A stretch of 64,000 nucleotides of DNA, taken from assembly GCA_036924285.1 (NCBI GenBank), contig JAYKYS010000001.1, positions 28,395,501 to 28,459,500 on the forward strand, in the 5' to 3' direction. The notes below the pieces were generated by a model, which made no database searches, had not been told where the DNA came from, and saw only the letters and a program-made list of their open reading frames with translations. Below, one piece after another: positions 21,288 to 34,881 of the stretch. Position numbers and translations under genes: made by a program. This DNA comes from Asterella californica (lineage: Eukaryota > Streptophyta > Marchantiopsida > Marchantiales > Aytoniaceae). Positions within the stretch are counted from its first letter, which is position 1. Each line of letters opens with the position of its first letter.

Positions 21288-21631
21288 CAGAAATTGGCTT
21301 GATCATACTCCCAGTAGGTTCTGTGAGCTTGATCATACCCCTCTTAACGATGTCTGGCTTGATCACATCCCTGACTGGTTATTGCCTGTAAAACCAGTCA
21401 CTTTGTAATGTTATTCACATGTGAGAATGCACATATTAAAGGAATGAGAATATAGATAGTCTAATGAGTCTTTAACGTTAAATATTTTGAATTACAGTGA
21501 TATTTAGTAAAGGTTCAAAGTACTAAAATGATGAACCAAAAGATAAAATGACTGGTTCAACTGTCAATAATCCGTGAGGGGTATGATCAAGCAACCAAAC
21601 GTTAAGAGGGGTATGATCAAGCCAATTTCTG
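21288..21631. mobile_element. Foldback MITE, Mutator-like, degraded
   Basis: Inverted terminal repeats CAGAAATTGGCTTGATCATAC at 21288 and their complement ending at 21631. Inside each end the unit CTTGATCATACCCCTCTTAACG recurs two or three times at 35-45-base spacing. The flanking nonamers CCCAGATTG and CCTCTATTG agree at 6 of 9 positions, compatible with an old 9-bp target duplication. About 344 bases, with no coding capacity. Confidence 0.65.
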
Positions 21632-21706
21632 CCTCTATTGCTACCGTTTCATTGGCTAGGGTACGAAGTATTTACCCGCACGAGTATTAACTTTTCTCCG
21701 ACGGCG

Positions 21707-22349
21707 CAGCTATATACTTGACTGGCCCCATGCGCGGAAATACACTCTTGACTGGTCCCGTGCGCGGAAAACACTACTTGACTGGACCCCTTATCGGATA
21801 CAGACAGTTTGTGACTGCCAGCGTGGCACTCGAGTCTGACGTGGTAGGTAGTCGATAATCTAGGGTGACGTATCACGAGCTTACGTGGCCTTGCGTGAAA
21901 AACGTAGTTTCTGTATGATGACATGGCCGCCACGATACATGTACAGGGTGACAGGGATCTGACCATGCGCGCGTGGCAAGAAGGCGCGGCCTAATTGTGT
22001 CTACTCAGCAGGACCACGCACCCGCCTATCACGTAGGCCTAACACTGCGGCTTCGTGTACCGGCTAGAAAGACATAGTGACGGGAGATTAGATGTTGACA
22101 TGGCAAAAAAGACAATGCTGAGAAGACATGTAGGCGAGTGCGTGGTCCTGCTGAGTAGACACAATTAAGCACGGTGACTATGTCCTTCTAGCCACGCAAG
22201 CAGACTACCTACCATGTCAGACTCGAGTGCCACGCTGACAGTCGCAAACTGTCTGTACCCGGTAAGGGGTCCAGTCAAGTAGTGTTTTCCGCGCACGGGG
22301 CCAGTCAAGAGTGTATTTCCGCGCATGGGGCCAGTCAAGTATATAGCTG
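21707..22349. mobile_element. Foldback Mutator-like element with perfect 9-bp TSD
   Basis: The ends are inverted repeats starting CAGCTATATACTTGACTGG. The arms run from 21707 to about 22045 and from about 22115 to 22349, nearly the whole element, with about 120 extra bases in the left arm. The nonamer CCGACGGCG lies directly outside both ends in the same orientation (21698-21706, 22350-22358). A 9-bp duplication with long terminal repeats is typical of Mutator-like elements. Each arm carries two or three direct copies of CTTGACTGGNCCC plus GCGCGGAAA. There is no transposase, so it is non-autonomous. Transcripts across it would form a long hairpin. Confidence 0.85.
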
Positions 22350-22358
22350 CCGACGGCG

Positions 22359-25300
22359 AGAATGAACCGCGGCTAAATAATCTTCCACTCTGACAACTAA
22401 TGTCAGACGAACACATTGGATGTCGTTCAAGTTGCTTGGCACTTCGGGTCCTTCTTTCTCTCGTAAGGCTTGATGAGGTCTTTCCATTGTTCGCTATCCA
22501 TTGCGTCGCATGTTCCACGTTGAAGGATCAGCTTCGACTTCCGGCGCGTATCGTATTTAACGCCTCATCGAGAACAGCAAGACAGTTCAGATACTTTCAC
22601 GTGCTATAGTGGAAGTCGCCACTTGGTTTGGCGTGGTCACCTGTGCAGCTTGTTCTTGATCTCCAATTCCGTATCATCAAAAGCAGAGCTATATTGGGTT
22701 TTGAATTGAGCAAATCCCGTTATATTGTAAGGGATAAGAATACAAAGCTGCTCAGGTTTAGGTTTGCATGCCCAATGATGATACTCTTTTTATCTGGTGA
22801 TTTCCGGTCTGGATTTTTTTTCTCGTTATTGCTTTCCATGTCTAGATCTCGAACAGTCTTTCAAGGGTGAACTGCCGATTTCAGTTGGAAACTTTCTACT
22901 TTGATGGTCGAAATGAGTCATGTCTGCTCGAACATTCTTATATGTATGAAGATTTTCACATCTCTCTGCCGATCGTATCTCGCGCTACCAGTGAATCCAC
23001 TGACCATTGAAAGTCTAGATCTCCAGCTCAGTTTGGGTGCCTTGCAGCTTGCGATCCTCTGTTCCTGCTGAGCCTTGAATTGTTGCTGCACAACTGACCT
23101 TCTCTCCAGTTCTTCTGTTGGGAAGTAGAGATTGGCAAATATGGGAGCGTTTCATTTCCTCGCATTATCCATAGAATGTCTGGCGAATGTCGCGCGCATG
23201 TTAAGAGGAAGTTATCAGCATACGGAAGCATGCAACAGTTCTCAAGAACTTTTGATTGGCACGAATTACTGTATCGGACTCAGTGGTAACTTCAAATATT
23301 CATGAATGTAAGTACTCTAACATAGGTGCAATGTGATTGCTGGTACTGACTTCGAGGCCACGATGTTAGTATGCATGCTATCAGCTGCTGCAGTTCAGCA
23401 TATGATAAACGTGACGGTTAGAACCCACACGTCTAATGTGCAATTTGTTTCTTACAATCAGGACAGCTGAGTGAAAATCTGTAAGAGCCAGAGGGAAAGG
23501 CAACTTTTCAGTGAAAACCAGCTCCATCGATTGATCGTGTGCTGCAGATATTTGCTAATTAGCAGAGAGTGTTGCACCTGACTGCAGATATGTCGTCCTT
23601 GACTTCCGGCTCGAACCTTCCGACCTTCCATTCGCTGCGCTGAGCTGAGAAGAAGAAACTGCTGGCTCCCTCCTCATTCGATCCACCTTCGAGCTTCCTT
23701 CTAGAGCTCGCTCCGGTCAATGAATCACTGACACAAGAATATCATTACTCGCATGTGCTTTCATAAGGACTTTGTCGCTAGCATCCAGGTTCCAGGTGCT
23801 TAGCCACATAAGATGTGTAGAGTAGTCCGAAGAGCAACCTAGATATCGATCAGCTCCACGTCGATTCTGATCATTCACTCGTTTAATTAACTGTACAGAT
23901 TCCACTCGTGTACACGACGAGAAGTTCAACTTACTGTTTCGTCCTCAAAATAGAGAGAGGCATAACAAGTCACAATACTGTACACGTCCCGTCCTAGTGA
24001 AGGCACGTGCTAAAAAACCAACGAACAGCAGCCTTGGTCGCCGTGCTCAAGCGACGGTAGGTTGTCACTGAGATCAAGGAGAATATAAAACATATTAGAC
24101 CGAAATCGAAGGTACAGGGACTCTAAGCCATGGCTCCGATCATCAGGGATGTACCTTATGAGAACAGTGATCTTACAGGTTTATTTAATTCATCACAAAT
24201 AAAGGTGGAACAATCCATGGTAGTTCAGACACACTGTATCACATAAGAGAGCAGCTCACTCAGGTGCACGCATCTGGTTTGGATCACAGTTTTCCTTCGA
24301 GTCTCAGGACGAGTTCCACTTGTAAGTTGCAGAGAAATGGACTTAAATTACTAGAGGCAATAGGATCGTTGATAAAGCTGTGAGAGAAGAAGAAACACTC
24401 AGCTATCAGATTCTCTGTACTATTTGGAACACACTGAAAAGTAGCACCTGCAGTTGTTTGAAAAGAACTGAGATCACCATGGAAGCCCATGTAACAGTTC
24501 ATAATGCTTGCACTATGTGATCACTTATAGTACTACTACTCCTCCTCTGGAGTGATCTCATATCTGCTAAGTACTACTCTACCTTCAGTCAAGTGTTTCA
24601 TGCTTTACTGAATAAACATGACATAATAGAGTTCAAGATTAACACAAGCGGCACATTTACTTCTTAGTAAATAAAAGTGACTACTACCATTATTCCAAGA
24701 ATTTACATCTGACTTAACATCAGCAGGTTCCAGAACGAATATATCTCAATATATTCTGGAATTTCTTTTGTACATGAACATTAGCATTGGTTTTATGATG
24801 TACAGCATGTAATGGCAATTTATTCAATTTATGGCACTCTACAACTGATCTTGTTGTTTTGTGGACATTTGTGAATATTGTACTATTTGTTTAATAACCC
24901 TATGTAATCATGGGTGCTTTATGAACCTCTATTCATATGATGTATAGGCTCCGCAAATATAAATTAACTTCATTATACAACCGGAAAAATCGATAGAAAC
25001 CATAAATCTCGCAGTGATTTGGCATTTTGACCGGCTGAACCTACTGTTGTTAGTAAGAGGTGGAATCATGTAACTGCAGTCGTAAGAGGGGTAAGTCAAG
25101 TCTGATAAACGTATTAAAGGTGCGGTAAAAGTAAATTTCTGTGGAAAGATGTTTTCCCTGTACTAGATGCGAGCGTGGTGAAAATAACATCAATTATCAT
25201 CTTCACGCGAAACTTTTCCAGCTTCATCGTCTCTTGTATAACATCTCCTGGATAATGTTTAATGGGTGTAAAAGCAATTTTATTTTCTGCAAAAAGCAAC

Positions 25301-28300
25301 TAAATACGAACATGTAGAACCTCATAAGCTCACGGTCTGCGGACAACGCAAAGAGCATTTGCATTTGTTTTCTGTTGTTTTGCGACTTGGGAACCACCAT
25401 GTAGCAGACCTTGCACATCGAGGAGGCGATTATGCAAGGGTTCAATTTATTATTTATTTTACTTTAAACTTTTTTCTGGTGGAAAAGTTAAGTAATAAAT
25501 TAAACCTTTAGTAACTATTTTGTTTTCTACTCGCCATGTTGTTGTCCTTTTAGTTTCTCGAGTGCGTTTACAACCACTTCACTTATGGTAAAAAATGAAA
25601 CAAACCTTCTTAAAATTTCTAACTTCATCGCTTAAGAACGAAGTAAGAGTACGGACCGGAACAGAGTCTTTTGTCTGACTTTGAGATCATGTAGATTGAC
25701 CTCACCTCCTCTGGGTCTGTTCAACCTTCGCAGCACTTAACTGCATGATACGAACTTCACTTCACTCCAAACTATTTCTCCCTCAGCAGATCCCGATTCA
25801 GTTCCAAGACTGGTTTTGATTGATACATACAAGAAACGCGTGACGCAGTAGAACAAAGAAAAATTGCTCAGTCTTGGTGAGCAGGATGTGAATCTTAGTC
25901 CACTGGAGAGTATAATCAATGGCAACTCTAGTGATTCAACGTTAACTTTTATTGATTTTTCTCTAGGACTATAGAAACAAACCGATAGAGAGTGGAACGT
26001 TTAAAGCCCTTTCATATGAAAAGTTGAATTCTTGATAAAAATCTAAACTAAACTGTTTTCGAGCCGATAGATTTGAACCGAACCACCGGAAACAGTTCGG
26101 TCTTGGAGACTGAACTGTGACGACTCCTAGCCATTGTGTTTTTCCTTGGTCAGGCTTACGTTGACTTGGACCAGATAGTGAAGCAGTCACGTCCAGTTTT
26201 ATGAACGTGATGCGAGGGATGAAAACGCCCGCTTCTACGAATGGAAGTTGCTTCTAGTTATAGCGGGAAGAGAACTTGGGAAGAGAACTTGCTGTCGGCG
26301 TGGCAAACGATTAAGGCCTGATTAAGGAATCGCCATCACCAAGGGTCTTGGTAAGGATAAACAATGATGCAAGGACCGATCAAGTCTATACCTGGTTATG
26401 CACGGTCTTTTTACTTCCGTTGTGAAGGACTCTTTTGTACCCATCTGCAACTCTGGAGAAAGCGGTTCATCTCGATTTCCTTTTAACCAGAGTAATTACA
26501 CGCATAATTTATCTCGAGATAATTTCGGGGTTTGTCAGATATTCCAGACTTGGCTCTCATCGTAAACGCGGACAAGTCATCTCTCGGCTTTGACTCGAAG
26601 GTAAGATCGGGACCAGGAAGTCTGCTGATCGGACTACAGATCCGACTATATTTGCCTACTCATGATTATAAAGTAAGATCGTATGAAAATTAAAGAGACA
26701 AATGCGCTTGCAACAAGTTATCTAGTAACTTGTAACATACTTCACATTCACCTCATGGAAAGATGACATATGATGAAGATTCCTAACAAATGTGAAGGAA
26801 AACATAGTTCCGGAAGGTCACTAGAGCACACAACTGCGCTAGATTCATTCATACTCCTAGCTTCCGGTCAAACTAAGAAGATCCTCACTGCGGAGAAAGA
26901 TGATCATGAGAATCCCTTCCGGCAGGTGCATGATCACAACAGGGCCCTGAACCATAGGAACAGATTGTCAGAAAGCGCTAGTGGAATCTACACTATGATC
27001 ACGCCACTTCCAAGTGACCAACTAGTAGATGCTTACAGCGTACCCGTGAATACACACTAGTGCAATGCTTGGCTCTCTACAACAAACTGCCGACTCAAAT
27101 AACACCTATCGATGTTTGAGTACCAGACTTCACCTTCTTCAGCTGGCATCTGCATGCTACGGATCGTCTCTCGACACGCTCAACGTTATTACAGGAGTCA
27201 CAAGGATATGTATCTCTCTGTATCTTTATGCAGACGCTAAACTTAGGAATCTTTTATCACAAGTAGTAAGAGTCAGTCACGTCCTTCACAAGAGTGACTG
27301 ACTCTGTCCACGAAACAAGAGGCAACCACATTCCCATGACAGGTCGCGTCTTCCTATGAAGATAAACTCAATCGCAGAATATGCTAGAAAGTAAACGTCT
27401 GGGAATGGTCAAGAATCTGAATAAAGAGACAGATTACATCGAACGCCCATCATGGACCAGTTGACACGTATTCTCAACGATATCGATGTGGGGCAGAACT
27501 GAGTAAGTAGTAGAGATCACGCAAGATGAATCAGAATAGAAGCTAACTCCGTGACCTCTAGAGAACCAGATGCTGAAACGACTGATGTCGATTAACTGCT
27601 CACACAACGCAAGGGGACATTGCAGATGGGACAAGACAGCGATTAGAACATCCAACTTCCTAAATCGTCCTAAAATCACAGTCAAGTTAGAGGCATACAA
27701 CTGGTGTAGTGCTCAAGTTGTCCACTGAGGAAAATCGCTGATACCGGTTTATGGACAGAACACTCAATATTCCTTGAATGGACGGAACCTCGCAGATCCT
27801 GCACAACTTACGCAGAAAGCGAATTGAACCTTATGTTATTCGCACAAAGATTCTGAGCCTAAGTGAATGTGCTTCTCCTAGGGCTCTCTCCCAGGGGTAT
27901 ACCGTTCAACTCTTCCTTCGCGATAACTTGAAACAGAATTATATCTGACAGACAGACACATAGTAAGACGAGAAGTGAAAAAATGAGATTAGGATATCCC
28001 ACAATTTAAGGCAAACTGAACACCAGAATACGCTACTACGCTCTCAAGTAATGTTTAGGAGACGAACTCACTCGAGCAGCACCTTTCGTGTAAATCAGTG
28101 CCACATCACAAAATTCTGTATTCATGGTAACGGCGAAGGGGTTAGATATCTTCGTCGAAAAAGATTAAATATCCATAAGCTTTGTTGAAATGTGGAGACA
28201 TCGACTCAAATTAGTTCCCTGTACAACAAATATACACGGCTAAATTTTAATTAGAATTTTGCGTTTACAAAGGAGCCCAGTGACCAACATACAAATCTAC

Positions 28301-28612
28301 CAACCATCTCTTGCTAACAGAGGCTGTGCGGATTAAAATGCGGGGCCAGTTCCCGAACAGAGTAAAGCTCCTCCCAACCCCGAGAAAAATAGTAGTAATG
28401 GTAGTTCATTTTGTCCTTCGACCATCCGCAGAGCTGAGTGTCCATAATTTACATCGTGCCTCTACAACATCCGGTAGCTCTCCAAGCACCGAGAAATTAC
28501 AGGGTGCTTATCATCAAACCTGCACCTCTGATCTGTACTGCACCTAGTATATACAATTTAGAAAGAATTGCCAGGCAACTGACCAGCACGGAAAGGGAGA
28601 CGATGAGGAGGG
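22359..28612. other. Intergenic, no gene recognised
   Basis: Short frames in all six phases, none with a recognisable domain or convincing codon structure. It contains one fragment of the foldback family (25040-25107). AT-rich around 24600-25600. Confidence 0.4.
25040..25107. repeat. Fragment of the CTTGA...ACCCCTCTTA foldback family
   Basis: On the minus strand CTTGACTTACCCCTCTTACG and, about 37 bases on, a degenerate CATGATTCCACCTCTTAC. Unit and spacing match the subterminal repeats of the element at 21288-21631. No partner end was found. Confidence 0.4.
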
Positions 28613-29716
28613 CTATGACAGGTTCGGCAGGTCATCGAAAGTCCAGAGAGGAACATAGTCAAAACACAACGACTCCAAGCTGTTCCACTGCCAGAGATCC
28701 CTAGCTCTCAATTTGTCGTCCATTTGAAATTCTTCAACATGACTCGTGTTGTACTGGCCATTGTGCTCGTCCGCTTCTGTCACTGTAGACCCATCACCCA
28801 CAGAGCAACTGTCCAAACAGTCACCTACCAAGCCGCCGTCCTGGCGTGGGACATCCACTTCTACTTCCCTACAAACCGGTTGAGACACTCCGGCGTCATT
28901 GTGCTCTGTCGACGACGATACATGACCCTGTACAACACTGACAGGACAGTGCTGAGGCTTCTTCTTGACCGTCTTCTGCTTCGTTGTAGGCTTCGCTGGA
29001 GAGTTTTCGTCTGGATAGTTAAGCTTCGCCTTCTTTCCACGTATTCTCTTAGCTGCGCAGTCATACGCACGTGCAGCTTTCTCCGGTGTTGGAAAAGTCC
29101 CTAACCAAACGCGAACCCCCTTCTCCGGATCACGAATCTCCGCAGCCCACTTACCCCAGGGTCGACGCCTCACACCACGGAAATGCCTGGGAGCCGCTTC
29201 TCCTCCGCTCTGAGAAGGTTCAGTCTCGGCTGCTGCTGCTAGCGCCGCCACGGCATCCTCCTTGCTCGGATTATTGTTACAGCTGCTGCTTCGTGATCCA
29301 CCATTCAAGCTGCTGCCGGACGACAGTGTCGAGCCTTTTCCCTCATATTCTTCAACTGGAGCAGCAGCAGGAGCAGCAGCGGCTCGCGAATCCCTTAAAG
29401 AAGATGGTTTCGAGTCTAATCCCTCACATCCAGCATCAAGAACCTCCCCTGCGGGGTCTCCATCGACTCCGACATTCCGCATTGTGCTCCCGGACGACGG
29501 AGAAGTCGTGCAACAGCAAGAAACACTGGAAACATTATCTTCTTCCTCTTCTCGTCCTCTCATTGCCAAGAAGAGTCCGTCCAGCGAGTAATTTCTTCTA
29601 ACACGCCTCGCTCTTCCAAGATCATCAGCAGCACCTCCATCATCATCATCGATGCAACTCCGGCATCGCTTGAGAAGCCACCACTCCTCTCCAGCACCAT
29701 CATTTATCATCGTCAT
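28613..29716 (-). CDS. AP2/ERF transcription factor, group VII-like
   Basis: A single-exon frame of 367 aa from an ATG at 29716. One AP2 domain spans residues 178-238 ([19 protein letters not shown], then [31 protein letters not shown]). The Ala/Asp pair in WAAEIRD is the ERF type rather than DREB, so GCC-box binding is expected. The [14 protein letters not shown] end and the C-terminal PLWTFDDLP resemble ERF group VII, whose members regulate hypoxia and stress responses. The hallmark group VII N-terminus starting Met-Cys is not here: the protein starts MTMINDG. Group VII genes often carry that end on a separate first exon, and a pyrimidine-rich tract ending in CAAG lies just before this ATG, so a missed upstream exon is possible. 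The N-terminal half is Ser/Ala/Asp-rich linker. A nuclear regulator. Confidence 0.9.
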   Translation of the reverse strand: MTMINDGAGEEWWLLKRCRSCIDDDDGGAADDLGRARRVRRNYSLDGLFLAMRGREEEEDNVSSVSCCCTTSPSSGSTMRNVGVDGDPAGEVLDAGCEGLDSKPSSLRDSRAAAAPAAAPVEEYEGKGSTLSSGSSLNGGSRSSSCNNNPSKEDAVAALAAAAETEPSQSGGEAAPRHFRGVRRRPWGKWAAEIRDPEKGVRVWLGTFPTPEKAARAYDCAAKRIRGKKAKLNYPDENSPAKPTTKQKTVKKKPQHCPVSVVQGHVSSSTEHNDAGVSQPVCREVEVDVPRQDGGLVGDCLDSCSVGDGSTVTEADEHNGQYNTSHVEEFQMDDKLRARDLWQWNSLESLCFDYVPLWTFDDLPNLS

Positions 29717-29834
29717 ACTTGAACAACAACAAAAACAAAGTTCCGTAAGTTCATATCGCCCGACTACGCGAGTTCGTGGTTGCCGGTATTCCTCTCGCTC
29801 CGCTTCGAGCCTCGCCTCCCACTCCCACTCACTG

Positions 29835-29848
29835 TCTCTCTCTCTCTT
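29835..29848 (-). promoter_or_regulatory. GA-repeat upstream of ERF start
   Basis: A CT run on the plus strand (GAGAGA on the coding strand) about 120-130 bases upstream of the ERF ATG. Such runs are common in plant 5' leaders and core promoters. No clear TATA box is seen near it. Confidence 0.3.
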
Positions 29849-29851
29849 TCC

Positions 29852-32800
29852 TTTTCAAGCTCCTCGTCGACGCGGGAGTGAAATGCAAACATCTGGTTCG
29901 GAGCAGAAGCTCGAGCTTTTGTCCAAGGCCGAAACCCTTGACCGCCGATGTGGCAGATGCTGAGAATGCGAGAGGCGTGTGGCAGTCACGCGCCAGCTCA
30001 GAAGGATCCATTCTTTCTATCTTAGATAAGGGCCATCAGACATCATCGCTCGATCCTTCGTAGCTTCTCCGCCATCTTTAGCAGGATAGGATCTTTCTCG
30101 GCTCGGTAGGATTCGCCATCTTTAGTGGCTGTGAACTGCTGCCCAGAATCGATGACCAGATCTTTAGCGGAGAATGTTCTGCCTCTCAGGGCCCAACAAT
30201 TCTCTTCTTCTGCGCTGTCTTTCGGATTTCATTTCTTTGGTTGCTCCCCTTGCTCACATCACTTTTCTCCGTCATTGAAAGACAAAAAAGAGAGTGATTT
30301 CACAAAACCAACTTACTCTAGTCTTTAGCAAGGTGCACCTTTTATCTTTGTCAAGTAGATTGTTTGATCGTCGACGATTCTGGAAGTATAAAGTCTCCCT
30401 TCCTTTCTAATTTTTGAGTAGATTTATTTATGATATACATCTTTCGCAATGGATTATCAAGCAGAATAATTGATTAATCACGGCTGGTTAATAAACTATG
30501 ATTTATATATATTAATATAATGAAAAATAATTCTAAATACGTAATTCAACCATTAGATCTTCTCGTAAACAATCGGAACTTACATTTACCTTTATCCTTT
30601 AGGTTACGAAACCACAACAGTAGTCGTGACTTCTCAGTACTAAACATTCCACTCCACTCGAGTGATCCCGTGGCTTATGCTATACATAGCTAGTTCTTCA
30701 TGTTTGCCACAGGTTCAGAGAGGACCATCGAGCTCCTCTCTGGCCGGAAAATCATTACAGGCCTTATCAACTGGTATATGGATGACTCTGGACATAGTAA
30801 AAATTCTAACCCTAAAGACTTTTACCTTTCTTGAGTTGAGGACCCCAAAACTCTCTAAATTCACGTTCAAATTCTGGGGAGACTGATGACTTTGGCGGTC
30901 TTCTTTTAAGGATGCTGTTTGATTTAGAATTTACACTTCACGGCATTAAGATCCTCTTAATTAACCGGAATTTCCGCTGCGCCAACAGTGACGCGTTCTA
31001 CGGACTACGGCGACCTCATCATCACTACTGATACTTCCTACTTCCAGCTAAGTGTCTGACTGACTTTTAGCTCAAGGAGCTTCTTGCTTGAAACGTCTGC
31101 AAAGTTTAAGTTTGAGATTAATTCCTCCGGACAGGAAACAGAGTCATAACGAAGAAAACTGAAGACTGCGCTGCCCATGTGCTTCGAGACATATATAGGG
31201 TGAGGGAAGGCAGATACTCTTCAATGCATATGGGTGAGTTTGACATCGAGAAAAGTTCATAATGACATGTGCTCCCGCAAAACGGCCCGTCTTCGCTTAG
31301 TTAACATCCCAAGTTCGCTTTTGCTGTACTTGCCCAGCACACAAAGCGTCTCATGCAAGTCTCCTCCGCCAACATTTCCTTGTGCCATGCCCGGCTGCTG
31401 TCCGTCGTCCAGGCCTTTTCTTTCTGCTATGGCAAATCCTACATTCAAAAAGTGAAGCGCAAATACAAGTGGCAGCAGTCTGATCGTTTAGCAGTAGAGG
31501 CGTTGGGCTAAGGAATGCTATGGGAAGTATAACATATTTGAGACGGAAAGAGGAATAAAACGAAGTAAAAGGACTGTACTATATACCTCTACCTTGACAA
31601 TGATGATCGCAAACAAACATTGAATGAAACGGAAAGCATCAACAGATTGGAATCGAAACCTCGGTTCCAGTCTATTGATCTCTAGTCGACCGAACATTCT
31701 TTAAGACGGTCTTTGAAGAATAACATGTATTGCTTCTTCACTACTCTAGGTCTGGATCACTTTCAACTATGAAGACCCAACAGCAGCTGGATCTCCAAGA
31801 ACGGATAGGAGTGAAATGAACAATTCTATCCACTCCTTGTTTCAACAACAAGGTAATGACAGTATTGCTCTTGTCCGGAAATGTCATAAGACTTAAAATA
31901 TCACTGCGAAGAAGAGTGAATCGTCCTCTCAAGTGTGCACTTGAACAGAATCATAGAGAACAAGAACTCTCTGCCTTCTGTTTCCTCTGTCCCGAGTAGG
32001 CTTCCAAAATCAAAGTTGTTGTTGAAAGTGCTTAACTTCTTACCGGGGAGAGACAGGCCTAGGTACCATGAATATGATGACACATTAATCTCTTACTTAC
32101 CAGTTTTTCAGAACGCCAATATTTTAGTTTGAAGTTCCATTCGTCCAGAGTAAACCGCCATACAAAGGAATTCGAAAGTCGTATGCCTCTTGGTACACAT
32201 GGAACTGGTACATACACTACTCTACTAGAATGGACGGGCAAGGTGTAACAAGCACCACTTATTGAAGTTTTCTATGAAGTGCCATAGTGATGGTGCTCAG
32301 TGCTCAACGAGGCGATCGAGCCTTATCATAGGTGCTGCCAAGAAGAAATAGGGCCCTCCTACTAGAGCCTCGTGATTCGCTGAGAATATCTTAATATATT
32401 TTTGGAAGGCCTCGTACGTTTAGGCTATTTTGGGTCTACGCGTCTAACTGAAATGAGTGACTCAGCCTCTACTTCATGCCCAAATCAGACAAGATTGAAG
32501 CCTTCTGCCCCTAGCCAAAAAGGAAACGAACATGGATATATGATAAGGTGGCGTCTGGTTTTTTCTTCAGAATCTTGTTTTTCAACTACTTGGTGTCTTT
32601 GTTAGAAAAGTCCCAGGATACGATACTGTGAACGAGTTTGCTTCAAGTCCTATTGGTGAAACTCTTGAGCAGGACTAGTGTCAACAAGTGCTCATCTTGT
32701 TTTTCTCCGCTGGTCCTTAACTTGATACTGAACAAGGAAGAGATTTTCATCGACGAAGATAAACTATTACTTGATGATCAGGTGCATCTACTTCGCCAGT

Positions 32801-34562
32801 GCGGCCATTCCTGTCCTCCAGGCTTCTTAGCAAATGCTGATAAGCATCAGCGCTAGTGAAGGACAACTCAAACTGGCTGGGACGTGATGCGTTCGTCATC
32901 ACCTGAACTTGCTTTGGAAGCACATAGCTACTCACATCTAAGAAGAATTCCCAGTCAAGTAGTCCTGGACACCTCAGAATACGTTGGATACAAACATGCA
33001 AATTTGGCAGCCAGTCTATGTGGCATGGCACAACTGTTTTGTTGCTGACATGATTCGAGATGCATGTTTGACACTTGTACGGTAACATACAATCTACACG
33101 CCACTGACATGCACTTTGGTCCTTGGGGGAGGATCAAAGCTTGGGAGTTTCACGTTAAATCATGGAACATACTCTATTCTTGTTGCTACGTTGGATTTCA
33201 TGCAACTCAACACTGAGATTCCTGTCCCCTCCTAATCCAAAAGTCTTTTGGGAAATGACCACAGCTGACTGGAGTGTATAAGCTACTGAGAAGAGGAAAA
33301 AGAACAAGTACCAGAGGTGCACAGGCACCTTATCGTATATCCATAGAGAAATTCATACTTGAGCATCTAGGTGGCCCAGGCGACCTCAGCTGAGGTTATT
33401 TACAGGCAGTGAGTTGTAAAGCCGTTCGAGACTATCGTACACACACCATGTTTATTATTCACTACTCCTCACGTGCTACATAGAAGCTTCATTAGCTTTC
33501 AGGTGGACATCTTGATCATCATGCAAGGAAACTTAAGACGAACTGGGTAAGTGCAAACCTGGTGTGTATCATGCAACTCGTAACTAATCTGCCAGTCGTT
33601 TCAGTACACACCACCATGTGCTTGGACCACTCAGTCCAACGACATGCAAACAATCACCTTCATACAAATCTAGTTCGTGATAGCCTCCACTGCACTTTCT
33701 TGGCGGAGTACAGGAGACTTCAGGTTTCATTTTCTCTCTCAAGGTAGTGGAGAATCGTCCGGGATAAGAGAGTGATTCAGTTCACAGACATGATGGTCGA
33801 ATTCACATCAACGGTAGAGGTGATGATAATCTTGGGTCATCTGATATTCTCCGAGATTCTTCTTTAATATTCAAGTCCACTTCTACATTGTCCTCAGAAT
33901 GTATAGCATGTCTGACAGTGAACTCATAATCAAGTTCTATTGCACAAAACTCCATCCTGTTTCAGCTGTGCAATCGAAAGTGACTCTTAAGCAGTGTTCG
34001 AGAAGGTTTTTGTCCAAAATCGGTACATTACCGGTGGATGGAAAGGGAAACAAGAAATCTTACAATTTGTCCGGAAATTTTGTCTATTTTCCACTAAAAT
34101 CTCAATTTTTTCTCTCGAAAATTTTCCCGCAAATTGGGTCAAGATCATTTTAATTCCGTTAAAACGACCAGAAGCCATAACACTAATATTCCGGAACTCC
34201 CCGGGCACTGCTCTTAAGTATCTTGTACTTAAGAGCGATGACTTTGTCATAGCTTTCTTAAATTTATTTCTGTCACAGCTTTGTTCTTTTTTGTTTTTTT
34301 TTTTCTGTCACAGCTTTGTAAGATGGCATTGAAACTCACTCCCCTTTGAGTGTTCTAGCCTGTAGCTTTTTAGTCTTCTCGTAGAGAGTCATCTTTCTCG
34401 GGTCCCCAGCTTTTGACCTGGAATGTTGTAAATCAATAATCATATAGTTGGTGACAGATAGAGTCTAAGTTGTAGTTCGCACGATGGACTCTCTACTTAG
34501 CAGATGCATCTTCTGACTACGAAAGACAAAAATTGGCTCAATCAACATTCATTCAGGGAGAC
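29852..34562. other. ERF upstream region and intergenic DNA
   Basis: No coding frame can be supported. The first 1-1.5 kb probably contains the ERF promoter. A perfect 11-bp inverted repeat with a 5-base loop lies at 34210-34236 (CTCTTAAGTA and TACTTAAGAG). Pyrimidine-rich tracts occur near 34280-34310. Confidence 0.4.
34210..34236. repeat. Short perfect hairpin
   Basis: GCTCTTAAGTA, the loop TCTTG, then TACTTAAGAGC. It stands alone with no coding neighbour. Function unknown. Confidence 0.5.
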
Positions 34563-34881
34563 AATAGGGGGTGTCAAAGTTAAAGGGAATATTTTTTTGG
34601 TGGGCGAAGGAATCTTTGTCATAACTCATCTGCGGCTATTATGTACTGTTTACTACGTCTAACTTTGTGATGGAACTACATCCTACATCCGCGGATATTT
34701 GAAGGGGGTCTCAAACATAGACGCGGAATATTATGTACTTTTTACTCTTAAATATCGTATTACTTGATATGATGACGGGAAGACGAGTACGAGAAAGCAC
34801 TCGCTTCTTGAAAAGTAACATTCAATGTCTGCTAAGTAGTGGAGGAGTGGCTGAAAGAACTTGAAAAGAGAGCGCGAAAAC

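Noticed and set aside
29071..29601. Plus-strand 176-codon frame opposite the ERF gene
   Set aside because: It is the complement of the Ser/Ala-rich linker and AP2 region of a clearly real minus-strand gene.
33994..34332. Plus-strand 112-codon Phe-rich frame
   Set aside because: The composition comes from T-rich DNA. No recognisable domain, and a competing frame on the other strand.
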